Source: Bacillota bacterium
GTDB lineage: Bacteria > Bacillota_I > Bacilli_A > Acholeplasmatales > Acholeplasmataceae
DNA: 12,865 bases
Assembly (NCBI GenBank): GCA_006226985.1
Contig: SBGC01000063.1
Span: forward strand, 1 to 12,865
Direction of reading: 5' to 3'
The notes under the pieces are model-generated. The model was given only the letters and a program-made list of their open reading frames with translations. It made no database searches and had not been told where the DNA came from. This document shows positions 1-6,092 of the stretch, piece after piece. Every line of letters begins with the position of its first letter. The stretch's first letter is position 1. The position numbers and the translations under genes are program-made.

Positions 1-97
1 TATAATATTTAAAAAGATTGTCCGATAAATTAGGATATAAAAAAAGGATATTTAATAAGCAAACACCCTTTTATATTTCGTTTAAACTTATTTATAA

Positions 98-733
98 TCA
101 TCCTAAACTAAAAGAATCTAGTGATTTTTGAATGTTTTGAATGAGCATGCCTACATGTAATCCATCTGCACATCCATGATGAACTTCAATGGAGAAAGGC
201 ATCATTAATCGCTCATTATTTTTTTCAAATTTACCCCAACAAACTCTTGGGATTGAATCACTATTTGCTTGATGATAAGCATTTGTTACTTGGGTGAATT
301 TCGCCCAAGGAAATGTTGTAACATAAACCAAATCTTCTCTTTTTTCATCTGCAAGATTGATGAACTGTGAACCTTGTTGTTGTGATTTTTGCTTAGCTTC
401 TAAGATAAATTCATCCAAAGAATTGCGGTATGAGGTATTAACAATCTTGAATTGATCAGTGTTCTCTATAACATCTGTAAATGATGGATGAACGATATCA
501 CATAAAAAAACGTCGTCATCTTGAATGCGATACCTGAAATTTTCGATTGCATTTATCTCTTTCATTACTACATGCATCATTGAAAAATAAAATGATTTTT
601 TTTGCTGTTTGATAGCTGTATAAAATGCTGTGATATCTAAATCAACAGTCACCGTGTATTTAGGATAGTCAAAATCCTTAAAGAATAAAAATGTTTCCCT
701 ACGATTCCACGTGGATAGATTGATCTTTTTCAT
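98..733 (-). CDS. Chloramphenicol acetyltransferase-like (CatA-type) O-acetyltransferase
   Basis: The 211-residue product has the length and fold signature of trimeric CatA-type acetyltransferases, which move acetyl from acetyl-CoA to a hydroxyl. Near the C-terminus is the HHxxxDG catalytic motif (VHHGCADGLHVG), with the catalytic His at about residue 186 and its Asp partner four residues on. An FPW motif and a WGKF motif also match the family. The Ser that steadies the transition state in classical CAT (Ser148) is Thr here. The Thr of the TMxKY motif (Thr174) is Cys. These alignments are from memory. Drug resistance is therefore not assured; another alcohol acceptor is possible. I start at the ATG at 733 because an AAAAGGTG SD site lies 6 nt upstream. 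A GTG at 742 is in frame but sits inside that SD site. The gene overlaps the end of the esterase gene by 35 bases and is the last of its operon. It ends with TGA. Confidence 0.85.
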   Translation of the reverse strand: MKKINLSTWNRRETFLFFKDFDYPKYTVTVDLDITAFYTAIKQQKKSFYFSMMHVVMKEINAIENFRYRIQDDDVFLCDIVHPSFTDVIENTDQFKIVNTSYRNSLDEFILEAKQKSQQQGSQFINLADEKREDLVYVTTFPWAKFTQVTNAYHQANSDSIPRVCWGKFEKNNERLMMPFSIEVHHGCADGLHVGMLIQNIQKSLDSFSLG

Positions 734-1652
734 ACATTTCACCTTTTAAAAAGAGGATTCTTTTTGCTTTGCAATCTTTAACTAGCTGGGAGAAAAAGAG
801 TGCATCATAACCATGAACAGTTTTTCGTGTATGATTTGAATACACACAAACACCTGCTTGTTCTAACTTTTGACTAAAGAGAACGCCTTCATCTCTCAAA
901 CAATCAAACTCTGCTGTTTCAATATAGGTATCTGGAAATTTTTCTAAATCAGCTTGTAGTGGAGAGGCGTACTGACTTAAACCAAAATCACCGTTTTTTA
1001 GATATAGTTTCCACATATCTTTATTTAAATTAGCATTCCACATGGGTGTATCATCATAGGATTCCATAGATTTTGTTGACATTGTTTGATCTAGGACTGG
1101 GTATATTAACATAACTTTTTCAATCTTAGGACCTTGATGATCTCTTGCATATAAGGTGATACCTGCAGCTAGATTCCCTCCTGCTGAATCACCAGCAATG
1201 GCTATATGATTGATATCAATATTTAAAAATTCGTGATGCTCAGCCATCCATTGTAATGTATGATATGCGTCAAAGAATGCTGTTGGAAAAGGATGTTTAG
1301 GAATTAATCGATACCTAACAACAACCGCTTTATAATCTGTTTCTACCATCATATCTGTTATCATTTTGATATGTACAGGTGTGCCTTCCATTTGAAAACC
1401 ACCACCATGTATATAAAGCATGGCTGGTTTATTCCCTTGATCTGTTTTCTTTTCTAAAACATAGACTTTTATCTTTTGATGCTGATATCCACGAATAATA
1501 AAACGTTTCTTGCGAATACCTTTTTTCGGTCGTGCAAAAAACATCGTAAACTTAATCACTGCATTAGCGATGTATCTTCTTAATTTCGAATATCTCTTGA
1601 ATCTTAAAGGTTTTAATATCGTTAATTCCGAATCTACATCATAGTCTCTCAT
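699..1652 (-). CDS. Alpha/beta hydrolase, hormone-sensitive-lipase (family IV) esterase
   Basis: The 317-residue protein is a serine carboxylic-ester hydrolase. HGGGF at residues 82-86 is the oxyanion-hole motif of the hormone-sensitive-lipase family. GDSAGG at 154-159 carries the nucleophile Ser156. The expected acid is Asp250 in FDCLRDEG, and the expected base is His280 in VHGYDAL, so the triad is complete. Residues 24-52 mix a short hydrophobic run with many Lys/Arg and could lie on the membrane surface; there is no clear signal peptide. The ATG follows a GGGGG SD site and begins 10 nt after the msrB stop, so the two are probably co-transcribed. Its last 11 codons plus the TAG overlap the acetyltransferase gene, and the tail after about residue 300 looks like a non-conserved extension. 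The natural substrate (acyl ester or lipid) cannot be read from the sequence. Confidence 0.9.
   Translation of the reverse strand: MRDYDVDSELTILKPLRFKRYSKLRRYIANAVIKFTMFFARPKKGIRKKRFIIRGYQHQKIKVYVLEKKTDQGNKPAMLYIHGGGFQMEGTPVHIKMITDMMVETDYKAVVVRYRLIPKHPFPTAFFDAYHTLQWMAEHHEFLNIDINHIAIAGDSAGGNLAAGITLYARDHQGPKIEKVMLIYPVLDQTMSTKSMESYDDTPMWNANLNKDMWKLYLKNGDFGLSQYASPLQADLEKFPDTYIETAEFDCLRDEGVLFSQKLEQAGVCVYSNHTRKTVHGYDALFFSQLVKDCKAKRILFLKGEMYEKDQSIHVES
740..747 (-). promoter_or_regulatory. Ribosome binding site deciding the acetyltransferase start
   Basis: On the minus strand AAAAGGTG is followed by 6 nt and then ATG at 733. The in-frame GTG at 742 is part of this motif, so it cannot use it. The site lies inside the 3' end of the esterase coding region, which suggests that translation of the two genes is coupled. 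Confidence 0.65.
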
Positions 1653-1662
1653 GTGTCCCCCA

Positions 1663-2088
1663 CTACTTTAAAAACAATTTTTTATACTCACCATATCCAG
1701 CTTCATCTAGTTTCGACAAAGGAATAAATTTTAAAGCTGCTGAATTTATACAATATCTTAAGCCACCTAAATCTTTTGGACCATCTGTAAAAAGATGACC
1801 TAGATGTGAGTCTGCTTCTAGACTTCTAACTTCTGTTCGAAACATACCATGGCTGGTATCAAGTTTTGTTTTAAGTTTTTCAATTGGTTTTGAGAAACTT
1901 GGCCATCCACAATGACTATCAAACTTATCTAAAGATGAAAAAAGCGGTTCACCTGAAACAATATCAACATAGATACCCTCTTCAAAATGATTCCAAAAAG
2001 GATTTTGAAAGGGGGGTTCGGTTCCGTTTTCTTGTGTGATATGAAATTGTATAGGAGTTAGTTTCTTTTTTAAGTCTTGTTTATCCAT
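1663..2088 (-). CDS. msrB: Peptide-methionine (R)-S-oxide reductase MsrB
   Basis: The 141-residue protein reduces the R form of methionine sulfoxide in oxidised proteins, probably with thioredoxin as electron donor. It matches single-domain MsrB end to end. CGWPSF at 60-65 holds the likely resolving Cys60. HLGH at 95-98 is an active-site segment. RYCINSAAL at 111-119 holds the catalytic Cys113. The two CxxC pairs that bind structural zinc in many MsrB proteins are absent: the segment [13 protein letters not shown] replaces the first. This is the zinc-free type seen in Bacillus-like bacteria. The ATG has an AGGTGA SD site. It is the first gene of the msrB-esterase-acetyltransferase unit and has its own candidate extended -10 promoter. 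No msrA lies in the window. Confidence 0.97.
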   Translation of the reverse strand: MDKQDLKKKLTPIQFHITQENGTEPPFQNPFWNHFEEGIYVDIVSGEPLFSSLDKFDSHCGWPSFSKPIEKLKTKLDTSHGMFRTEVRSLEADSHLGHLFTDGPKDLGGLRYCINSAALKFIPLSKLDEAGYGEYKKLFLK

Positions 2089-2104
2089 ATAATCACCTAC
2101 TTTT

Positions 2105-2113
2105 AGTGTAACA
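2105..2113 (-). promoter_or_regulatory. Candidate extended -10 promoter for msrB operon
   Basis: The minus strand reads TGtTACACT, an extended -10 with a TACACT hexamer, 16 nt before the msrB ATG. No good -35 is seen 17 nt upstream, where the T-tract of the preceding terminator lies. The leader would be only about 10 nt and still include the SD site. Two overlapping inverted repeats (CACAC-AAA-GTGTG and AGTGT-GTT-ACACT) cover the site and could be an operator. Confidence 0.4.
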
Positions 2114-2124
2114 CACTTTGTGTG
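2105..2124. repeat. Overlapping inverted repeats over the msrB promoter
   Basis: The plus strand reads AGTGT-AAC-ACACT at 2105-2117, and this shares bases with CACAC-TTT-GTGTG at 2112-2124. Both have perfect 5-bp arms and 3-nt centres. They cover the proposed -10 of msrB and the stretch just upstream, a normal place for a repressor site. They have no T-tract of their own, so they are not read as a terminator. Confidence 0.4.
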
Positions 2125-2126
2125 AT

Positions 2127-2157
2127 AAAAAAGAAGAAAGCACTATTTGCTTTCTTC
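2127..2157 (-). terminator. Intrinsic terminator of the kinase/response-regulator operon
   Basis: A perfect 10-bp stem (GAAGAAAGCA / TGCTTTCTTC) with a 5-nt loop is followed on the minus strand by six T residues. The 5' arm encodes the final Glu-Glu-Ser and part of the last Lys codon of the response regulator, and the TAG stop lies in the loop. The hairpin is therefore partly inside the gene. Confidence 0.85.
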
Positions 2158-3138
2158 ATTGATCTTTTTAAACTCACTCTCATATGCAATAAAAACATCA
2201 ATAATGTCTGGATCAAAATAAGAGCCCTTTAAATCAACAATTAACTTAACAGCTTCTTCATGTGTGTATGCATTCTTATACACTCTCTCTGATACAAGTG
2301 CATCATAATAATCTGCAACACTGACGATTCGAGCTGATAATGGGATTTTATCACCCTTAAGACCATCAGGATAACCTGTACCATCATATTTTTCGTGATG
2401 AGATCTTGTTATATGAAGTCCCATATCCAAAAATGATACTTCAGGAAATGCTTTTTTAATGGAAAGAATGGTTTCATATCCTAATAAAACATGTTTTTGC
2501 ATTTCTTCACGTTCTTCATGTGTATAGGGACCTGGTTTATATAAGATTTGATCTGAAATACCAATTTTACCAATATCATGAAGTGGACATGACAAATAGA
2601 GGTCTTCAATATATTGTCGTGTCATAAAATCATGATACTTTGGATATTGTTGAAGCCCTTTAGCCAGTATCTTGCTATAAGATCCCACACGATTTAAGTG
2701 ATCGCCAATTTCTTTATCTTTGATTTGAGCAAGTTTGGTGAGTGCATAAATAACTACTTGTTTTTGTTGCATATGAATCATTCGTTCAGCGATATGAATG
2801 CGTTGCTTAAGTTCTTTTTTATTGAATGGTTTCGATAAAAAATCATCAGCTCCACCATCATATGATTCATCCATACGAATGTCATCATTGTATGCGGTTA
2901 AAACAATGATGTATGTTTCATGCTCAAACTCATTTTCTCGAACTTTTTTGATTAATTCGATTCCATTCATGTTAGGCATCATTAAATCTGTGATGATTAA
3001 TTCTGGTCGATCCTTTTGCCAAAGCTCAAATGCTTGCAAACCATCTTCAGCAACTAAAGGAACATACCCAAGTTCTTTAATGAAGTCAATTAAAGTGAGT
3101 CGATTGATTTTATTATCTTCAGCAATCAGTATTTTCAT
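2143..3138 (-). CDS. Response regulator with HD-GYP output (predicted c-di-GMP phosphodiesterase)
   Basis: The 331-residue protein has two domains. Residues 1-120 are a receiver with the acidic pair Glu7/Asp8, phospho-acceptor Asp51 (ITDLMMPNMNG), Thr81 and Lys103 (SKPF), so it should be phosphorylatable. Residues from about 125 to 325 are an HD-GYP domain: HDIGKIG at 187-193 and HHEKYDGTGYP at 247-257 supply the metal ligands and the GYP signature. Families with these motifs open cyclic-di-GMP to pGpG or GMP. The start codon overlaps the stop of the hybrid kinase by 4 bp (ATGA), so the two are translated together and are almost surely partners. It receives phosphate most likely from the kinase's HPt domain. 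No GGDEF cyclase or c-di-GMP receptor is in the window, so the substrate is inferred from family. It ends in TAG inside the terminator hairpin. Confidence 0.95.
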   Translation of the reverse strand: MKILIAEDNKINRLTLIDFIKELGYVPLVAEDGLQAFELWQKDRPELIITDLMMPNMNGIELIKKVRENEFEHETYIIVLTAYNDDIRMDESYDGGADDFLSKPFNKKELKQRIHIAERMIHMQQKQVVIYALTKLAQIKDKEIGDHLNRVGSYSKILAKGLQQYPKYHDFMTRQYIEDLYLSCPLHDIGKIGISDQILYKPGPYTHEEREEMQKHVLLGYETILSIKKAFPEVSFLDMGLHITRSHHEKYDGTGYPDGLKGDKIPLSARIVSVADYYDALVSERVYKNAYTHEEAVKLIVDLKGSYFDPDIIDVFIAYESEFKKINEESK

Positions 3139-5378
3139 AAGTGATACTCCTTAATCTCTTCGATTAAATGCTCTATCTCATTTGTTAAGTATGGATAGGC
3201 ATCATTGATTTCATCCATATGATTAAGTCTAGCATGCTCAATCATATACGATAAAACCCAAACAACTCTTTTTGCACTCAAGTATGCGCAAGATCCTTTA
3301 AAATAATGTGTTTCTAGTTCAATTTTTTTAAAATCCTGTTGTTTAATGGCTTCTAAAATTCGCTTCATATCTTTTGGATATTCTGTTAAAAATGTTTTTA
3401 GTACTTCATTGCCAATATCAAAGGATCCTTCAAATCGATGGTTAAAATCTTCTTGATCAAAGATAAATAAATCTTGGGGTATAAAGATATCATTGGATGA
3501 CTGAATGTATTTTCTTAAGACTTGCTCTAAGTGATCAATATTTATCGGTTTGAAGATGACATCCGTAATTTGTGCTGTTTTCATGACATCATAATCTTTT
3601 AAGAACGCGTTAGCAGTTACTGCTATAATGGGTATTTTTTGATAATTTTGACCGAGGCTTCGAATGCGTCTTGTAGCTTCTATGCCATCCATTTCAGGCA
3701 TTTGGATATCCATTAATATGCAATCAAACATCTCTTTCTTAACCATTTCAATCGCTGTTTTTCCTGAATCAGCTTGTTTTGACTTTAGTCCCATTTTCTT
3801 TAAGATATTTGATAGTGCAACACGATTAAGTCGGTTATCATCGACAATGAGTGCATAGGCATGAAGTAATTTAGAATATTGTTCTGCTTGTATCATTTGA
3901 TTCTTCTTCATCGATAGACGTTGATAGATGACAGATAATGAAGTCGGTTGTTCAAAGATAAAATCAAAATGAGATTTCTTTTCAGCTAAACCATCAAATA
4001 GCATCGTTAATACGTTAGGTTTTCCATAACGTTTTTTATGTTGTTCAAGATCATTTGCTGCATATTGGTAGTCGGTATAGACAATATAATCAACTTTTGC
4101 ATTTTTTATATTCGTTAAATCATATACATGACAACCTAACGCATGAAATTGATTCATAAACTCATGGTTGAAGTTAGTTTCATAGATTAAGATCGATGAC
4201 TTCCTGATCGCTTGATATTCAAATAATCTTCCTTTTTCAATGGGTATCGATATCATGAATTCGCTACCTTCATGAACCTTAGATGATACCTTTATATCAC
4301 CATTTAAAAGTTTAATTAACTGATATGCAACAGATAATCCTAAACCTGTGCCTTGATAAGATCGGGTATCTTTTTGATCTGCCTGATAAAATAAATCAAA
4401 CATACTATTTAGTTGTTCATCATTCATACCAATACCAGAATCTTTGATTTTAAAAAGAATATTGTTGTTATTTGGATCAAGGTCAATGTGTAAACTGACA
4501 TATCCTTTTTCAGTAAATTTGATACCGTTATGGATGAGTTGAGATATAATTTGTCTCATCTTGCGAAAATCACCAATACACTCAAAATTGATATTATAAT
4601 CAAAGTGAAAGGTAAGACCAATCTTTTTCTCACTGGCAAAAGGTTGGTGCATTTTAATCACACGGATCATTTCATCTTCAAGATTAAACGTATCCTTATT
4701 AACTTCCATCTTACCTGAAGAGATTTTTTTAATATCGAGTAAATCATCTAAAATACTTGAAAGTTGTTCCATCGATGATGAACCAATTTTGTGATATGCT
4801 TCTTGTTCTTCTGTTAAATCGGTTGCACTTAAGAGATAGAGTGCATTATAGACACCAGATAGTGGTGTTTTAATCTCATGACTCATGTTTGCTAAAAATT
4901 GTTGTTTAGTTTGTTCAAGTTTATCATTTTCATGTTTTAGATTTTGGATGATTTGATGATTAATATCTTCCGTAAGTTTTTGTGTCATCATTTTGATGAA
5001 TCTTTGTATAAAGAGTTTTTCTTTTTCTAAAGATTCGATTGTATCAACAAAAATATAACCAATTAGATTTTCATGAATAACGATTGGATAAAGATTGGTT
5101 TGATGTTTTTGATCCATCATGTTCATAAAATATGTGTTGAGTTGTTCGTTTCCAATTTCTTTAGAAGATTCATCCACATAACTTTTAACAACATATACAT
5201 CTTCACTTGTCTTCTCATAAAAATAAACTGAAAAATGCAAAAAGGATCCAATCACATGAATTGCCTTTTGGATGAATGTTTCTTTATCATGATAATCTTC
5301 ATCAAAATAAAGGGTATATAGCTCATTTAAAATGTTGATGTGTTCTAATGTTAATGGATGCTCGTCAATTAAATTCAT
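3135..5378 (-). CDS. Cytoplasmic hybrid histidine kinase (sensor-HisKA-HATPase-pseudoREC-REC-HPt)
   Basis: The 747-residue protein has no membrane segment. Residues 1-130 form a GAF-like sensor region, followed by a coiled-coil linker to about 160. HisKA has phospho-His167 in SHEIKTPL. The HATPase has the N box at HNGIKFTEKG (Asn284), G1 DSGIGM at 313-318 and G2 GTGLGL at 343-348. Residues 393-490 resemble a receiver that has lost key residues (ETN replaces the acidic EDN-type motif, and EQP replaces KP). A true receiver spans about 507-625, with Asp513/Asp514, phospho-acceptor Asp557, Thr588 and Lys610. An HPt domain ends the protein, with His691 in THYFKGSCAYLSA. I start at the ATG at 5378, which has GGAGGT just upstream. 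The ATG at 5390 is part of that SD site. The stop TGA overlaps the ATG of the HD-GYP regulator. The signal sensed is unknown. Confidence 0.95.
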   Translation of the reverse strand: MNLIDEHPLTLEHINILNELYTLYFDEDYHDKETFIQKAIHVIGSFLHFSVYFYEKTSEDVYVVKSYVDESSKEIGNEQLNTYFMNMMDQKHQTNLYPIVIHENLIGYIFVDTIESLEKEKLFIQRFIKMMTQKLTEDINHQIIQNLKHENDKLEQTKQQFLANMSHEIKTPLSGVYNALYLLSATDLTEEQEAYHKIGSSSMEQLSSILDDLLDIKKISSGKMEVNKDTFNLEDEMIRVIKMHQPFASEKKIGLTFHFDYNINFECIGDFRKMRQIISQLIHNGIKFTEKGYVSLHIDLDPNNNNILFKIKDSGIGMNDEQLNSMFDLFYQADQKDTRSYQGTGLGLSVAYQLIKLLNGDIKVSSKVHEGSEFMISIPIEKGRLFEYQAIRKSSILIYETNFNHEFMNQFHALGCHVYDLTNIKNAKVDYIVYTDYQYAANDLEQHKKRYGKPNVLTMLFDGLAEKKSHFDFIFEQPTSLSVIYQRLSMKKNQMIQAEQYSKLLHAYALIVDDNRLNRVALSNILKKMGLKSKQADSGKTAIEMVKKEMFDCILMDIQMPEMDGIEATRRIRSLGQNYQKIPIIAVTANAFLKDYDVMKTAQITDVIFKPINIDHLEQVLRKYIQSSNDIFIPQDLFIFDQEDFNHRFEGSFDIGNEVLKTFLTEYPKDMKRILEAIKQQDFKKIELETHYFKGSCAYLSAKRVVWVLSYMIEHARLNHMDEINDAYPYLTNEIEHLIEEIKEYHL

Positions 5379-5382
5379 GAAA

Positions 5383-5388
5383 ACCTCC
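5383..5388 (-). promoter_or_regulatory. Ribosome binding site deciding the hybrid-kinase start
   Basis: GGAGGT on the minus strand stands 4 nt before the ATG at 5378. The upstream in-frame ATG (5390) is fused to this motif as ATGGAGGT and has no SD site of its own, so it adds four false residues if used. Confidence 0.75.
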
Positions 5389-5401
5389 ATGTCCGTTCAC
5401 T

Positions 5402-5418
5402 TATCATTATATATGATA
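5402..5418. repeat. Palindrome over the -10 of the hybrid-kinase promoter
   Basis: Perfect 6-bp arms TATCAT and ATGATA flank a 5-nt centre and span the TATAAT box. The position suits an operator. The base composition is so AT-rich that chance is a real alternative. Confidence 0.35.
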
Positions 5419-5435
5419 CATAACCTTAATTTCAT
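5406..5435 (-). promoter_or_regulatory. Candidate promoter of the hybrid-kinase operon
   Basis: A perfect TATAAT (5406-5411) lies 27 nt upstream of the ATG. An 18-nt spacer leads to ATGAAA (5430-5435), a weak 4/6 match to the -35. It sits just downstream of the terminator of the PgpA-family gene, so the kinase pair is likely its own unit. Confidence 0.5.
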
Positions 5436-5465
5436 TACATATTTCTTAAATGCATCCAAAATGAT

Positions 5466-5490
5466 AAAAAAAGAGGTTCAAAGACCTCTT
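5466..5490 (-). terminator. Intrinsic terminator after the PgpA-family gene
   Basis: A 7-bp stem AAGAGGT / ACCTCTT with a 6-nt loop is followed by five more T residues on the minus strand. The TAA stop of the upstream gene overlaps the first two bases of the stem. Confidence 0.8.
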
Positions 5491-6007
5491 AATCAGCAAA
5501 TCGATGTGCAATCGAAGATGCTGCTGCTGCAGCGATTGCTCCAACAATATCATCTAAAAATGTATTGCATACACCAGGTTGTTTACCTGCTTTATCGAGT
5601 ACATCGATAATACCAGGTTTAAGTTTGTCGACATAACCAAAATTCGTGAATCCAATAGATCCATAAACATTGACAATAGCAAACGCTAAAATTTCATCGA
5701 TACCATAGAGTCCATAATCGTTTAATAACATCGATGAAAGAGGTTCTGATATTAAACCTTTTTCAGCTAAAATATCAAGCTCTAAACCTGTAAGAATTGC
5801 ATTCTGGACTTCTCTTTTTCTAACAACTTTTTTAACGTGTTCTAAACAAAATTCAAACGATAAATTGGGGATATATTTTTTTTGTAAATCGAGTGTAATT
5901 TGGGCAATATCTTCTAAAACGACACCTCGATTTTCTAATCTTTCAACAACAATATCATACTTTTTAATATCATTTAAACGGTTTTCTTCTTTAACATATT
6001 GACTCAT
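5489..6007 (-). CDS. PgpA-family protein (predicted phosphatidylglycerophosphatase, YutG-like)
   Basis: The 172-residue protein matches the PgpA family (PF04608) in the short soluble form found in Bacillus-like bacteria as YutG/YpjQ. Typical blocks are KREVQNAILTGLELD at 64-78, GLYGIDEILAFAIVNVYGSIG at 99-119, the DKLKPGIIDVLD segment at 127-138 and TFLDDIVGAIAAAAAS at 149-164, whose acidic residues (Asp127, Asp135, Asp152, Asp153) are the likely metal and phosphate-binding set. The family removes phosphate from phosphatidylglycerol phosphate to give phosphatidylglycerol; whether this short form does so is less certain. An alanine-rich helix near the C-terminus is the only hydrophobic stretch. 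The start has a textbook AGGAGG SD site. The gene has its own promoter and terminator, yet stands next to a phosphodiesterase gene that also belongs to lipid chemistry. Confidence 0.88.
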   Translation of the reverse strand: MSQYVKEENRLNDIKKYDIVVERLENRGVVLEDIAQITLDLQKKYIPNLSFEFCLEHVKKVVRKREVQNAILTGLELDILAEKGLISEPLSSMLLNDYGLYGIDEILAFAIVNVYGSIGFTNFGYVDKLKPGIIDVLDKAGKQPGVCNTFLDDIVGAIAAAAASSIAHRFAD

Positions 6008-6040
6008 AAAATCCTCCTAAACAGACATTCGCTTTTTTTA

Positions 6041-6059
6041 GTGTATTACCATTATACAC
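6041..6059. repeat. Inverted repeat over the -10 of the PgpA-family promoter
   Basis: Perfect 6-bp arms GTGTAT and ATACAC with a 7-nt centre include the TATAAT box. A protein bound here would block transcription. This is a candidate operator only; no regulator gene is nearby to pair with it. Confidence 0.4.
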
Positions 6060-6077
6060 GAAATTATGAAATGTCAA
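6051..6077 (-). promoter_or_regulatory. Promoter of the PgpA-family gene (TTGACA-15-TATAAT)
   Basis: Both hexamers are perfect: TTGACA at 6072-6077 and TATAAT at 6051-6056. The spacer is 15 nt, shorter than the preferred 17. The leader to the ATG would be about 37 nt and includes the AGGAGG site. Confidence 0.65.
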
Positions 6078-6092
6078 TAAAATTGTCGTCAA

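Noticed and set aside
54..92. Imperfect inverted repeat AATAAG...CTTATT after the acetyltransferase stop, considered as a terminator
   Set aside because: The arms are 6 bp and AT-only at the ends with a 27-nt interior, and the T-run begins 8 nt too late. The first 97 bases otherwise show no gene, only a short GGATAT direct repeat and AT-rich sequence.
2798..3154. A 118-codon open frame on the plus strand inside the response-regulator gene
   Set aside because: It is antisense to the conserved receiver domain, has no SD site or family motif, and its codons mirror the real gene.
5379..5390. The upstream ATG at 5390 as the kinase start
   Set aside because: It is part of the ATGGAGGT sequence that serves as SD site for the ATG at 5378 and has no SD site itself.
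5332..5610. A 92-codon plus-strand frame spanning the kinase start and the end of the PgpA-family gene
   Set aside because: It runs through a promoter, a terminator and two real coding regions in antisense, and its product has no recognisable features.
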